A stretch of 64,000 bases of DNA from Aeromonas piscicola (lineage in GTDB: Bacteria; Pseudomonadota; Gammaproteobacteria; Enterobacterales; Aeromonadaceae), in NCBI RefSeq assembly GCF_000820005.1, contig NZ_CDBL01000090.1, forward strand, positions 51,465 to 115,464, given 5' to 3'. The notes beneath the pieces were generated by a model. That model searched no databases, was not told the origin of the DNA, and was given only the letters and a program-made list of their open reading frames with translations. The position numbers and the translations under genes were made by a program. This document shows positions 32,590-41,249 of this stretch, one piece after another (the first letter of the stretch is position 1; each line of letters starts with the position of its first letter).

Positions 32590-33440
32590 TGCTTGCTCAC
32601 GTTGGCGCGCTGGCAAATCCAGAGGGAGGCCAGCATCAGCAAGCCGCCGAGCGCGAGGCGAACCAGGTCGGTTTCCCGTCCCCATAGCAGCAGGTTGACC
32701 AGCAACCCCGCCGGGATCAGGGCGTTGTTCATGATGGCCAGCACACCGCTGCTGACCTTGGTGGCACCCTTGTTCCACAGGAAGTAACCCAGCCCGGAAG
32801 CGCCTATCCCCAGCCACAGCAGAATGCCCCATTGCAAACTGCTGGTCGGGTATTGCGGCTTGCCCAGCAGCCACCAGGCGGGCAGGGCGACAGCCAGGGC
32901 CCCGAGATAGAAGCAGCCAAACACCGCCAGTTGCGGTGGCTGCTGCGCCTCCCGTGCCAGCAACACCTTGTAACCGACCTGGCCCAGGGCGAAGCAGAGG
33001 TTGGCACCCTGCACCACCAGGAATCCCAGCATATAGCTCTCGGTCAGCCCGTCGAAGCGGATGACGGCCGCTCCCAGCACAGCCAGCAGGGCACCCCACA
33101 GATAAACGGGTTTGAAGCGCCGCTCCAGCAGATCGTGGATCAGGGTGACGTAGATGGGGGTGAAGATGGTGAACACCAGCACTTCCGGCACCGTCAGCAG
33201 CAGGAAAGACTGGTAGTAGAACAGATACATGATGCCGAGCTGGATGGCGCCCAGGCTCATCAGCTTGAGCACCAGATCGGGCCGCAGCCAGCGGCGCCGG
33301 AGAAAGGGCAGGAACACCAGGCTGGCGAGGACGATGCGGGTCAGCACGGAGAAGTATGCATCCACCTGGCCAGCGAGATAGACCCCGATCAGGCTGAAGG
33401 AGAATGACCAGAGCAGGGTTACCCCTATCAAGTAGTTCAT
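32586..33440 (-). CDS. DMT-superfamily (EamA) transporter
   Basis: A 284-residue inner-membrane protein with ten hydrophobic segments in two EamA repeats (MNYLIGVTLLWSFSFSLIGVY; second repeat from AVFGCFYLGALAVALPAWWLL). A YhbE/RhaT-like glycine-rich loop GIGASGLGYFLWNKGATKVSSGVLAIMNN marks the second repeat. It is related to carboxylate/amino-acid and drug exporters; the substrate is unknown. It is divergent from the DUF6314-like gene. Confidence 0.83.
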   Translation of the reverse strand: MNYLIGVTLLWSFSFSLIGVYLAGQVDAYFSVLTRIVLASLVFLPFLRRRWLRPDLVLKLMSLGAIQLGIMYLFYYQSFLLLTVPEVLVFTIFTPIYVTLIHDLLERRFKPVYLWGALLAVLGAAVIRFDGLTESYMLGFLVVQGANLCFALGQVGYKVLLAREAQQPPQLAVFGCFYLGALAVALPAWWLLGKPQYPTSSLQWGILLWLGIGASGLGYFLWNKGATKVSSGVLAIMNNALIPAGLLVNLLLWGRETDLVRLALGGLLMLASLWICQRANVSKH

Positions 33441-33482
33441 GTGATTGAATTGTCGTCAGTTGTCAATTTGGAGGGCGCTATG

Positions 33483-33941
33483 ATGGCCGAGTTGGAAAGC
33501 GCGATCCAGCGTTTATGGGAGCAGTTGCCACAGATCGGAGCATTTGCCTTCGAGGCGAGCAATGGGGAAGGGTCCGCGACCGACTGGTGCGGGCGTGGTG
33601 AGGGTGACGTGCTGGTGACCGATCATCAGGGTGGCTGGCTCTTTACGGAGCAGGGGCGCTATACCACGCCCCATGGCCGGGTGCTCACCATGCACAACCG
33701 ATTCTGGTGGCGGCGCAGTGTGCGGGGGATCCTGCTTTCTCACCTGCGTTACGAACAGCCGGTCGAGTTGTTCGAGTTGCTGCCGCAAGGAGATGGCCGC
33801 TGGCTGACCGCAGAGCCCCACCTGTGTGGCCAGGATCACTACAGTGCCGAGCTGACGCAGACCACGAGCGGCTTTCTGCTCGGCTGGCAGATCACGGGGC
33901 CGCGCAAGAACGAGCGGCTCAGCTATCGCTACCGGGAATGA
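33483..33941 (+). CDS. DUF6314-like protein
   Basis: A 152-residue protein of unknown function. A conserved-looking C-terminal pattern, EPHLCGQDHYSAEL then GWQITGPRKNERLSYRY, matches the H-C-G-x-D-x-Y ... GPRK signature I associate with the DUF6314 family, a small lipocalin-like beta barrel. A ligand-binding role is only inferred from that fold. I chose the second of two adjacent ATGs: GGAGGG then lies 7 nt upstream; a GTG at 33441 would add 14 residues. It is divergent from the EamA transporter. Confidence 0.65.
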   Translation: MAELESAIQRLWEQLPQIGAFAFEASNGEGSATDWCGRGEGDVLVTDHQGGWLFTEQGRYTTPHGRVLTMHNRFWWRRSVRGILLSHLRYEQPVELFELLPQGDGRWLTAEPHLCGQDHYSAELTQTTSGFLLGWQITGPRKNERLSYRYRE

Positions 33942-33988
33942 TGTGCAAGGGAGCTTGGCGTCGTCGGTGCTGGCAGCGAAAGGCAGCC

Positions 33989-34015
33989 ATAAAAAAACCG
34001 GCGCAGTGCGCCGGT
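33989..34015 (-). terminator. Terminator of the EamA/small membrane protein operon
   Basis: ACCGGCGC-ACT-GCGCCGGT on the minus strand is followed by TTTTTTTAT (A run just upstream on the plus strand). It can close the leftward transcript that includes the genes at 34099-35144. Confidence 0.82.
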
Positions 34016-34098
34016 AGAGGGGACAAATCGGAGGTTTTTTAAAAAACGGTCCCAAAAACAGGAGAGATACACTCTCGTCACACATTCAGAGATGGACT

Positions 34099-34260
34099 TC
34101 AGGCACTCAACGCATAGCTCAACATGGCCTGCAGCTTGCTGTCGAAGAACCAGGGCAGCAGCACCATCAGCAGGCCGAGCACGCCGGCCAGCCGCTGGCG
34201 GTATTGCCAGCCGGCAATCAGCACCAGGCCGCCACAGAGGGTGGTCAGGATGCCTGACAT
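34099..34260 (-). CDS. Small inner-membrane protein, function unknown
   Basis: A 53-residue protein that is largely two hydrophobic stretches: LTTLCGGLVLIAGW, then LAGVLGLLMVLLPWFF, with the basic loop QYRQR between. It starts MSGILTT with GGGAGG upstream, and it overlaps the end of the EamA gene by 16 bp, implying translational coupling. No family is recognised; an accessory role for the transporter is a guess from position. Confidence 0.6.
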   Translation of the reverse strand: MSGILTTLCGGLVLIAGWQYRQRLAGVLGLLMVLLPWFFDSKLQAMLSYALSA

Positions 34261-35144
34261 AGGGTGGCCTCCCGCTGGGCGCGGCGTTGCTGTGCCCACT
34301 GGTTCAGGGCGACCGAGCCCAGGATCAGGGCCAGCGCCAGACCCGTGGTGGACTGGATCTGTTCACCGAGGAACATGGCACCCAGCATGACGCCAAACAG
34401 CGGCACCAGGTAGTTGCTGAAGGAGGCAAAGGTCGGACCCGCCTTCTGGATCAGCGCCATGTAGAGGAAGTAGACCAGACCGGTACAGAAGACGCCCAGC
34501 ACGGCCACTGCGCCTATGACCTGCTGGCTCGGCATGGTGAGGGCACTCAGATCGGTGACGAAGGGGGCGGCCAGCATCAGCTGGATGGCGGACGAGATCA
34601 GTATGTTGCGCGCCACCACCACAGGGTGGTCCTTGGCAAAGCGCTTGATCATCAGCAGACCGATGGCAAAGCAGCTGGCGCCGAACAGGATCGCCATGGC
34701 ACCGAGCAGACCGGCGTTCATGCCGCTGGCCAGTTTCGGCCAGAACAGCACCAGCACGCCGACGAAGCCTATGATCACCGAGATCAGCCCGCCCTTGGTG
34801 ATTCTTTCACCAGAAATAAACAGGGGCGCAGCCAGAATGGTCACAAAGGGGATACAACCCATTACCACGGCGGCGATGGCGCTATCCACATACTGTTGAC
34901 CCCAGGCCACCATGATGAAGGGCAGGGTGGCATCGAGCAGGGCGATCAGCATGTAGGTACGCCAGGGGGTGTGCTCGCTCTTGAGACGCATGAACAGGCA
35001 GAGCAGACCCAGGGTCAGGCTGCCACACAAGGCACGACCGGCTGCCACCATGATGGGGGGCAATTCAGTCACTGCCTGATGCATGAAAATGAACTGGGAT
35101 CCCCACAACAGGCCAATCGCCAGCAACAACAGATAGCTACGCAT
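34245..35144 (-). CDS. DMT-superfamily (EamA) transporter
   Basis: A 299-residue permease with ten TM segments. The first repeat starts MRSYLLLLAIGLLWGSQFIFMH; the second contains GVFCTGLVYFLYMALIQKAGPTFASFSNYLVPLFGVMLGAMFLGE, the typical EamA ending. GGAG is 8 nt before the ATG at 35144. It is divergent from a LysR-type gene, which may regulate it. Substrate unknown; it is distinct from the EamA protein at 32586. Confidence 0.85.
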   Translation of the reverse strand: MRSYLLLLAIGLLWGSQFIFMHQAVTELPPIMVAAGRALCGSLTLGLLCLFMRLKSEHTPWRTYMLIALLDATLPFIMVAWGQQYVDSAIAAVVMGCIPFVTILAAPLFISGERITKGGLISVIIGFVGVLVLFWPKLASGMNAGLLGAMAILFGASCFAIGLLMIKRFAKDHPVVVARNILISSAIQLMLAAPFVTDLSALTMPSQQVIGAVAVLGVFCTGLVYFLYMALIQKAGPTFASFSNYLVPLFGVMLGAMFLGEQIQSTTGLALALILGSVALNQWAQQRRAQREATLCQAS

Positions 35145-35235
35145 TTTAATCTCCGATGTAATTCGCCAGCGCATTCTATGCAATCTGCTACTATGCCAAA
35201 AATGAATTGTCGTCATTCAACTATGGCCATTATCG

Positions 35236-36210
35236 ATGGAACTCCCTCTTTCCCGCCTCGACCTCAACCTGCTGACCGTGTTCGACATGCTGATGCAGGA
35301 GCGCAACGTCACCCGTGCCGCCGAGCGTCTGCACCTCTCCCAGTCCACCGTCAGTCATGCGCTGGGGCGGTTGCGGCAGGCGCTGGATGATCCCTTGTTC
35401 GTCATGAGCCGGCGCGAGATGATGCCGACCGAGCGGGCCAAGGCGCTGGCCGGGCCGGTGCGTCAGGCGCTAGCCATGCTGGAGCAGGGGCTGCGGCAGG
35501 CGAAGGGGTTCGATCCCGCCAGTGCACGACGGATCTTCCGCATCGCCACCCCTGGCTCGGTGGAACATGGCCTGGTGCCGGTGCTGGTGGAGCGGCTGCA
35601 CCGGCAGGCGCCTCACTGCCGATTGGAGGTGTGCGAGCTGGCGGACAGCGACTATGAGCGGGAGCTGGAGAAGGGGGAGCTGGATCTGGTGATCGGGTTC
35701 GCCGATGCCAACCACCTCTCGCCTCGGTTGTGGCGCGAGCCCTGGTTCAACAACCCGCTGGTCTGCTTGTCCCCCCTCGGCAGCGAGCTGCCGGACGTGC
35801 TGGGGCCGGCCGAGCTGGTCAGCCGCCCCCATATCCACACCTCCAGCTGGGGCCACAGCCAGGCCATGGTGGATCTCTGGCTGGCCCGTTTCGGGGTCGA
35901 GCGTGAGCTGGGGGTGCGGTTGCCGAGCTTTATGGCGGTGCCGCCCCTGATGGCAACAGGCCGCTATCTGGTGGTGGTGCCCGAGATGATCGGCCGCCAC
36001 TTCTGCCGCTACTACCCGCTGCGGCTGCATCAGCTGGATCCTGACATCCCCATCGTATACCTGATGGCGGGCCACCCGCTCACCGCCCATGACGAGGCCA
36101 TTGGCTGGTTCAAGGGGCTCTTGCACCGGCTTGCCTTCGAGCGCTACGGTGCGGATGCGCTCGGCAGCCCGGCGCAGCGCGGGGCGGATCAGGTCAGTGC
36201 GGCGAAGTAA
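35236..36210 (+). CDS. LysR-family transcriptional regulator
   Basis: A 324-residue regulator. The N-terminal winged HTH (LDLNLLTVFDMLMQERNVTRAAERLHLSQSTVSHALGRLRQALDDPLFVMSRREM, residues 8-62) is NodD/LeuO-like in its D-P-L-F-V ending. The C-terminal substrate-binding fold begins RRIFRIATPGSVEHGLVPVL and includes the usual VLGPAELVSRPH loop. It is divergent from the EamA exporter 91 bp away. The 3' end overlaps the trpS stop region by 22 bp in convergent orientation. Confidence 0.9.
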   Translation: MELPLSRLDLNLLTVFDMLMQERNVTRAAERLHLSQSTVSHALGRLRQALDDPLFVMSRREMMPTERAKALAGPVRQALAMLEQGLRQAKGFDPASARRIFRIATPGSVEHGLVPVLVERLHRQAPHCRLEVCELADSDYERELEKGELDLVIGFADANHLSPRLWREPWFNNPLVCLSPLGSELPDVLGPAELVSRPHIHTSSWGHSQAMVDLWLARFGVERELGVRLPSFMAVPPLMATGRYLVVVPEMIGRHFCRYYPLRLHQLDPDIPIVYLMAGHPLTAHDEAIGWFKGLLHRLAFERYGADALGSPAQRGADQVSAAK

Positions 36211-37202
36211 TCCAGTCCCATGGCGCTTTTTACCTCCGCCAGCACCTCGTCGGTGAGCGCACGGGCCTGCAGCGTGCCTTGCTGCAACAGCTGCAGCAGC
36301 TGACGCTTGTCGGCAATCGCCGCCTGACGCCGCTCCCGCATGGGGGCGAGCAGGGTCTGCAGGCAGTCATTCAATACCTGCTTGCAACGCATGTCGCCCA
36401 GCCCGCCGCGTTGGTAATGGGCCTTCATCTCGGCCACCAGCGCCTTGTCCGGGTGGAAGGCATCCAGATAGGCGAACACAGTATTGCCCTCCACCTGACC
36501 CGGATCGCTCACCTTGAGGTGATTGGGGTCTGTGTACATGGCGAACACCGCCTGTTTTACCTCTTCCGCTGACATACCGAGTTCTATGGTGTTGCCGAGG
36601 GACTTGGACATCTTGGCCTTGCCGTCTATGCCGGGCAGGCGGCCGGTGTCGCTCAGGATCGGCTGGCACTCGGTCAGCACTTCCTTGCCCACCAGAGCGT
36701 TGAAGCGGCGCACTATCTCGTTGGTCTGCTCCAGCATGGGCAGCTGATCCTCGCCTACCGGCACATGGGTGGCGCGAAAGGCGGTGATGTCGGCGGCCTG
36801 GCTGACCGGGTAGACCAAAAAACCCGCCGGCAGGCTGCGCTCGAACCCTTTCTGCTGGATCTCCGCCTTGACGGTGGGGTTGCGCTCCAGCCGGGCGACG
36901 CTGACCAGATTGAGGTAATAGGTGGTGAGCTCGGCGAGGGCGGGCAGGGCACTCTGCAGGCAGAAGGTGGTCTTGGCCGGGTCGAGGCCGACCGCCAGAT
37001 AGTCGGCCATCACCTCCAGCACGTTGTCGGTCACCTTGGCCGGGTTGTGGCCGTTGTCGGTCAGCGCCTGCAGATCGGCGATCATCACGAACTGGCGGTA
37101 ATGGTGCTGGGCCTCGACGCGCTGGCGCAGGGAACCGACGTAGTGGCCTATGTGCAGTTTGCCGGTGGGACGGTCGCCGGTCAGTATGATGGGGTTGTGC
37201 AT
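36189..37202 (-). CDS. trpS: Tryptophanyl-tRNA synthetase, second type (TrpS2)
   Basis: A 337-residue class I synthetase that charges tRNA-Trp. The nucleotide-binding signature is TGKLHIGHYVGSL near residues 13-25 and the second is KAKMSKSLGN near 192-201. GDRPTGKLHIGHY and FVMIADLQALTDN differ from the E. coli type (GAQPSGELTIGNY) and match the divergent TrpRS branch found as an auxiliary or sole enzyme in several proteobacteria. Upstream sits a leader peptide with tandem Trp codons and a terminator, so its own expression appears to be set by the level of charged tRNA-Trp. SD: GGAGAG before the ATG. Confidence 0.93.
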   Translation of the reverse strand: MHNPIILTGDRPTGKLHIGHYVGSLRQRVEAQHHYRQFVMIADLQALTDNGHNPAKVTDNVLEVMADYLAVGLDPAKTTFCLQSALPALAELTTYYLNLVSVARLERNPTVKAEIQQKGFERSLPAGFLVYPVSQAADITAFRATHVPVGEDQLPMLEQTNEIVRRFNALVGKEVLTECQPILSDTGRLPGIDGKAKMSKSLGNTIELGMSAEEVKQAVFAMYTDPNHLKVSDPGQVEGNTVFAYLDAFHPDKALVAEMKAHYQRGGLGDMRCKQVLNDCLQTLLAPMRERRQAAIADKRQLLQLLQQGTLQARALTDEVLAEVKSAMGLDYFAALT

Positions 37203-37243
37203 GTCGCTCTCTCCAGTTGGGGTGGGCCGGGAGGCGACAAAGG

Positions 37244-37274
37244 GATAAAAACAATGACCGCCTCTCGGCGGTCA
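37244..37274 (-). terminator. Trp attenuator terminator upstream of trpS
   Basis: On the mRNA, TGACCGCC-GAGA-GGCGGTCA (37274-37255) is an 8-bp stem followed by TTGTTTTTAT, a complete intrinsic terminator only 42 bp before the trpS start. Its left arm can instead pair with the upstream GGCGGCAC (37318-37311), forming an antiterminator. Confidence 0.85.
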
Positions 37275-37310
37275 CGGTGTTTTCTTTGGAAAATTTTACA
37301 TAGAAAAGCA

Positions 37311-37339
37311 GTGCCGCCTGTTTATAAGCAGCACCACCA
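37311..37339 (-). promoter_or_regulatory. Attenuator segments 1 and 2 (pause and antiterminator arms)
   Basis: Segment 1, GTGCTGC at the end of the leader peptide coding region, pairs with GCGGCAC of segment 2 (37317-37311). Segment 2, GGCGG plus CAC, can instead pair with GTG-A-CCGCC of the terminator's left arm. These are the three mutually exclusive pairings of classical trp-type attenuation. A ribosome stalled at the Trp-Trp codons (37339-37334) would cover segment 1 and favour the antiterminator. Confidence 0.75.
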
Positions 37340-37369
37340 GTAGTTGTGATTGAAGATGGTCATATTCAT
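37322..37369 (-). CDS. trpS leader peptide (tandem Trp codons)
   Basis: A 15-residue peptide, MNMTIFNHNYWWCCL, ending TAA. Two adjacent TGG codons at residues 11-12 stand just before the attenuator stem. This is the layout of TrpL-type leader peptides, but placed in front of an aminoacyl-tRNA synthetase gene instead of the biosynthetic operon. An alternative start is the internal ATG at codon 3. The SD is weak, as the window between the uspA stop and this start is only 25 bp; the promoter is not clear and may lie in the 3' end of uspA. Confidence 0.8.
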   Translation of the reverse strand: MNMTIFNHNYWWCCL

Positions 37370-37394
37370 GGCAAATCAAGCTACGCCTGTTTGA

Positions 37395-37829
37395 TCACTT
37401 CTGCAAGGGCACCACCAGCAGATCGCAGGGTACGGTATTCATCAGCTGGCGGGCGCTGGAGGTAAGCAGGCTCCAGAAGCTCTGGCGATGACCGCACACC
37501 AGCAGATCGATCTGGTAATCCTTGACCGCCTGGTTGACCCGCTCGCTCAGATCGCCGCAGATCACCAGCTTCTTCTCGATGGGGTAGTCCACCGAGGCCA
37601 GGAAGGTCTCCAGCTTCTCTTTCGCTTCGGCGATCACCTGATCCTGCACGTTGTCGATGTCGATATCGATCATCTCGGTGTAGAGATCCTTGAGGTCCAC
37701 GTCCACATGGATCACCGACAGCTTGGCGCCGTTGGAGCGGGCCCGGTCGACCGCCTTCTCGATCACCTTGCGGTTGTCCTCCGACAGGTCGATCGCGGCC
37801 AGTATGTGTTTGTAATAGGTTCCATTCAT
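37395..37829 (-). CDS. uspA: Universal stress protein A
   Basis: A 144-residue cytoplasmic stress protein of the UspA family. The start YKHILAAIDLSEDNRKVIEKAV matches E. coli UspA. The C-terminal part, DLLVCGHRQSFWSLLTSSARQLMNTVPCDLLVVPL, lacks the G-x2-G-x9-G(S/T) ATP-binding loop, as in true UspA, which does not bind ATP. Length is the same as E. coli UspA (144). The start at 37829 has GGAG 7 nt upstream. It is followed by the trpS leader 25 bp later. Confidence 0.94.
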   Translation of the reverse strand: MNGTYYKHILAAIDLSEDNRKVIEKAVDRARSNGAKLSVIHVDVDLKDLYTEMIDIDIDNVQDQVIAEAKEKLETFLASVDYPIEKKLVICGDLSERVNQAVKDYQIDLLVCGHRQSFWSLLTSSARQLMNTVPCDLLVVPLQK

Positions 37830-38206
37830 GGGAGTTCTCCTCACTGATCCTGAGTCCACTATACCAATGTCTGATGAAACTAAAATGGTGTATCCGGCAC
37901 AGTTTTAGGATTTAAACGAGTTTCTTATGAGGCTATCTTTCGGCCGCAGGTGAAAAATCGGCTATAAATCGAACAGGAATTTGAAGCAGGTCACACCCGC
38001 TGGCTTGCCCGCAAGGGGTGACGGGCATAGGATGTGCCCGTGCTTCGCAATGAACACAAAACAACAAAAAGCATCTGAATACCGCTTTGGGGAGCCTCGC
38101 GCTCCCTCTTGTTTTTCTACCTCCTTACTGCCGATATCCCGCCCGACATCAAGGTAATCCGCGACTTCTTGGTTATGCTGTAGCCAGTTCCTTTGGAGAT
38201 CCCTTC
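37830..38206. other. Intergenic region between uspA and fabV
   Basis: A 377-bp gap between divergent genes. It holds the two promoter regions and two GC-rich stems: ACGGGCA-TAGGATG-TGCCCGT near 38020-38041, and GGGAGCCTCGCGCTCCC near 38091-38107. The second stem is about 100 bp before fabV. I see no coding frame with a credible start or any tRNA in it. Confidence 0.5.
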
Positions 38207-39394
38207 ATGATCATTCACCCGCAGATCCAGGGTTGTGTCGCCCGCAACTGTCACCCCATCGGCTGCCGGGCCGCCGTGTTGCAGCAGATATCCAGCGTCA
38301 AAGCTGCGGGCCCCTTCAACGGGCCCAAGCGGGTGCTGGTACTGGGTGCCTCCTCCGGATTCGGGCTGGCATCGCGCATCGCGCTCACCTTCGGGGCTGG
38401 TGCCGATACCGTCGGTGTCTCGTTCGAGCGAGGCCCGTCCGAGAAGGGGCTCGGCAGCGCGGGCTGGTACAACAATATCTGGTTTCGGCAGGCGGCAGAG
38501 CAGGAGGGGCGCATCGCCGTCAACCTGATCGGTGATGCCTTCTCCGACGGGATGCGCCAGCAGGCCATCGACACCATCCGCCAGCAGTTGGGGCAGGTGG
38601 ATCTGGTGATCTACTCGCTGGCGAGCGGCATTCGGGTGCTGCCCGACGGCACTCAGGTGCGCTCCGTGCTCAAGACCACCGGCCAGCCATTCAGCGGCTG
38701 GGGGCTGGATCTGGAGCAGGATACCCTGGTGCAGCAGTCGCTGGCGCCAGCCACCCCGGAGGAGATCCGCGATACCGTCACTGTGATGGGCGGCGAGGAT
38801 TGGCAGCTCTGGCTGCAGGCGTTGCAGCAGGCGGATTGCCTCGCTCCTGGCGCCCGGACTGTGGCCTACTCCTATATCGGCCCCGAATCCACCTATCCCC
38901 TCTATCGGGATGGCACCATCGGCTACGCCAAGGAGCATCTGCATGCCACCGCCGAAACCATCAACCTGCAGCTGGCCGACATCGGCGGCCACGCCTGGGT
39001 GTCGGTCTGCAAGGCGCTGGTGACCAAGGCGAGCGCCTATATTCCTGTGCTGCCGGTTTACCTGGGCTTGCTGATGGGGGTGATGAAGGAGCGCGGCGTG
39101 CACGAAGGCTGCATCGAGCAGATGCAGCGACTGTTTGCCGCCAAGATGTACGGCCCGCAAGGGGTGGTGGCCGATGGCAACCGGTTGATCCGGATGGATG
39201 ACCACGAGCTGGATCCGGCCGTTCAGGCTGCGGTCTCAACCCTCTGGTCCAAGGTGACACCGGACAACTTCCATGCCCTGGGGGATTTCGCCGGGCTGCG
39301 GCAGGATTTCATGCAGCTCAACGGCTTCGAGCTGCCGGGTGTGGATTACGGGGCACCTGTGGATCTGGCCTCGTTGACCGAACTGCTGCCCTGA
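38207..39394 (+). CDS. fabV: Trans-2-enoyl-ACP/CoA reductase FabV
   Basis: A 395-residue NADH-dependent enoyl reductase of fatty-acid synthesis, the FabI isozyme insensitive to triclosan. It begins MIIHPQIQGCVARNCHPIGC, diagnostic for FabV. The Rossmann motif is RVLVLGASSGFGLASRIAL near residues 43-60, and the catalytic Y-x8-K is in YPLYRDGTIGYAKEHL near 235-244. Length is 395, as in Vibrio and Pseudomonas FabV. The GGAG SD lies 9 nt before this ATG; the frame extends upstream without conserved residues. Confidence 0.95.
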   Translation: MIIHPQIQGCVARNCHPIGCRAAVLQQISSVKAAGPFNGPKRVLVLGASSGFGLASRIALTFGAGADTVGVSFERGPSEKGLGSAGWYNNIWFRQAAEQEGRIAVNLIGDAFSDGMRQQAIDTIRQQLGQVDLVIYSLASGIRVLPDGTQVRSVLKTTGQPFSGWGLDLEQDTLVQQSLAPATPEEIRDTVTVMGGEDWQLWLQALQQADCLAPGARTVAYSYIGPESTYPLYRDGTIGYAKEHLHATAETINLQLADIGGHAWVSVCKALVTKASAYIPVLPVYLGLLMGVMKERGVHEGCIEQMQRLFAAKMYGPQGVVADGNRLIRMDDHELDPAVQAAVSTLWSKVTPDNFHALGDFAGLRQDFMQLNGFELPGVDYGAPVDLASLTELLP

Positions 39395-39455
39395 GCCAGA
39401 TTGGGCTGTTGCTCCATCCCTCCCATTTATTCAGAGCCTGTGGCTGGGCTGATCA

Positions 39456-41249
39456 TCAGGCCACGCTGCTGGCCAGTTCATCCTGCGCCGAAGGGGTCGT
39501 TGCCAATATGGTCTGGTTGCGGCCCTGGCGCTTGGCCTGATACATGGCCATGTCGGCCCGGTGAATGAGCTGGCCCAGCCCCTCGTCGGCCAGCGAGCGC
39601 CCTGCGACACCGATGCTGATGGTCATGCGGGGGTTGTCCAGCTGGGCAATCCGCTGGCGCAGCCGCTCGGCCAGATGCCAGCAATCCTCCGCCGGCAGCG
39701 GCACCGCCACCAGAAACTCCTCACCTCCCCAGCGTCCGACCAGTTGCAGGTCGGGCACCCAGGATCTCAGCTCCCGCGCCAGCCGCTGGATCGCCCTGTC
39801 CCCCGCCTGATGACCATGGCGGTCGTTGATCTGCTTGAAGTGATCTATGTCGATGATGAGCAGGGTGAGCGGGCCCTCCTGCTGCCACTGGATTGCCAGC
39901 CGTTCCAGCAGGGCGCGGCGGTTTGGCAGCTCGGTCAGCTGATCGAAGGTGGCGAGCTTGTAGAGGTGGCGTGAACTGCGGTGCAGCCTGTGGGTGGTGA
40001 TCCCCAGCAGCAGCAGGGCACCGGCCAGCAGGCCGACCAGCACCAGCTGATAATTGCGGGCACTCTGTTGATGCAGCAACTGCTGACGCTTGCGCTCGTT
40101 CTCCTGTTGCAGCGCCCGGTTGCTGGCTTCGCTGCGGGCCAGATCCATCTCGGCCTGGAAGGCGGTGGCATGCTGGCTCAGGGTCTGGTTGAAGTGCTGC
40201 TTGTAGTCGCTCATGTAGTCGGTCAGCGCCTGATAGGCCTCGGGATAGCGGCCCTGATCAGCCAGCAGGCTGGCTTGCAGCGCCTTGCTGCTGACACTGA
40301 CTTGCCCCTGGGACGTCAGCAGCTGCAGCGCGAGCTGCTTCTCGCCGCGGCCTTGCAGCGCCAAGGCCCGGGTCTCGAGCAGCCGCACCCCCGCCTCCGG
40401 GTAACCCAGCTGCTGATAGAGTGCCTGCGCCTCGTCCAGACTGCGCAGGGCACCCGCCCAGTTGCCCTCTGCATTGAACGCCATGGCCTGATAGCCGAGC
40501 ATGATGGCGCGATAGTCCGGAGCCAGATCCGGGGTGGCCAGCAGGCCGTCGAGCAGTTGCCGCGCCTGGGCGGGGCGATCCGTATCTATGTAGAGCCGCG
40601 CCATGTTGGCCCGGATGATGGTCTGGCTGTTGGGCTCGTCCAGCTTCACCATCAGTTGCAAGGCTTCCTGATAATAGGTTTCAGCCTCCTTGGCCAGGCT
40701 CAGGTCGGCATAGAGGTTGCCGAGGGTCATCAGCAGGCGGGCGCACTGCAGGCTGGAAATGGGGTTGTCCGGGGCGGCTCGCTTGAGCTGGAAGGCGGTC
40801 TTGAGTTCGGCGATCGCCTCTTTCAACTGCTGGGTGCGATAGAGAGCGAGCCCGTTCAGGGCATGCCACTCGGATTCCTGCACAGGGTGGTCGGCGACGG
40901 CTGGCTTGAGCTGTGCCAGCAGGGCGAGGGCCTGATCCGGCGCCTCCGTATCCAGAGTGAGGGCTATCTGCTGCAACCTGAAGTCGAGCAGGCGCAGGGT
41001 TTCCTGCTGGGCGCTGGCCAGCCCGCGCGCCCGGGCGTTGTCGAGCAGGGCTTGTGGATAGCGCCCCAGCGCTGCCTGGGCCAGGGCTCTGGCATGAAAC
41101 AGCTCCATATCCTGCTGCGGGTGGGCATCGAGGCGCCGCAGATAGCCGACGGGATCGCGCGCCGCCTGCAATTCAGCCTCTTCCAGCAAGGAGGGAGTGG
41201 CCTGCAGCTGGGTTATCCAGAGCAGTGCCAGTGCCATTATGAATCTCAT
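39456..41249 (-). CDS. Diguanylate cyclase with TPR-type periplasmic sensor
   Basis: A 597-residue membrane protein. A signal peptide (MRFIMALALLWITQLQA) is followed by an extended region of tetratricopeptide-like helical repeats (about residues 20-360). Then come one TM helix (LVLVGLLAGALLLLGI near 402-417) and a GGDEF domain. The active loop is intact, VGRWGGEEFLVAV near 504-516, and the substrate motif is DIDHFKQINDRHGHQAGDRAI. It should make c-di-GMP in response to a periplasmic signal. The N-terminal layout resembles other Aeromonas/Vibrio/Shewanella TPR-GGDEF sensors; the ligand is unknown. Confidence 0.9.
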   Translation of the reverse strand: MRFIMALALLWITQLQATPSLLEEAELQAARDPVGYLRRLDAHPQQDMELFHARALAQAALGRYPQALLDNARARGLASAQQETLRLLDFRLQQIALTLDTEAPDQALALLAQLKPAVADHPVQESEWHALNGLALYRTQQLKEAIAELKTAFQLKRAAPDNPISSLQCARLLMTLGNLYADLSLAKEAETYYQEALQLMVKLDEPNSQTIIRANMARLYIDTDRPAQARQLLDGLLATPDLAPDYRAIMLGYQAMAFNAEGNWAGALRSLDEAQALYQQLGYPEAGVRLLETRALALQGRGEKQLALQLLTSQGQVSVSSKALQASLLADQGRYPEAYQALTDYMSDYKQHFNQTLSQHATAFQAEMDLARSEASNRALQQENERKRQQLLHQQSARNYQLVLVGLLAGALLLLGITTHRLHRSSRHLYKLATFDQLTELPNRRALLERLAIQWQQEGPLTLLIIDIDHFKQINDRHGHQAGDRAIQRLARELRSWVPDLQLVGRWGGEEFLVAVPLPAEDCWHLAERLRQRIAQLDNPRMTISIGVAGRSLADEGLGQLIHRADMAMYQAKRQGRNQTILATTPSAQDELASSVA

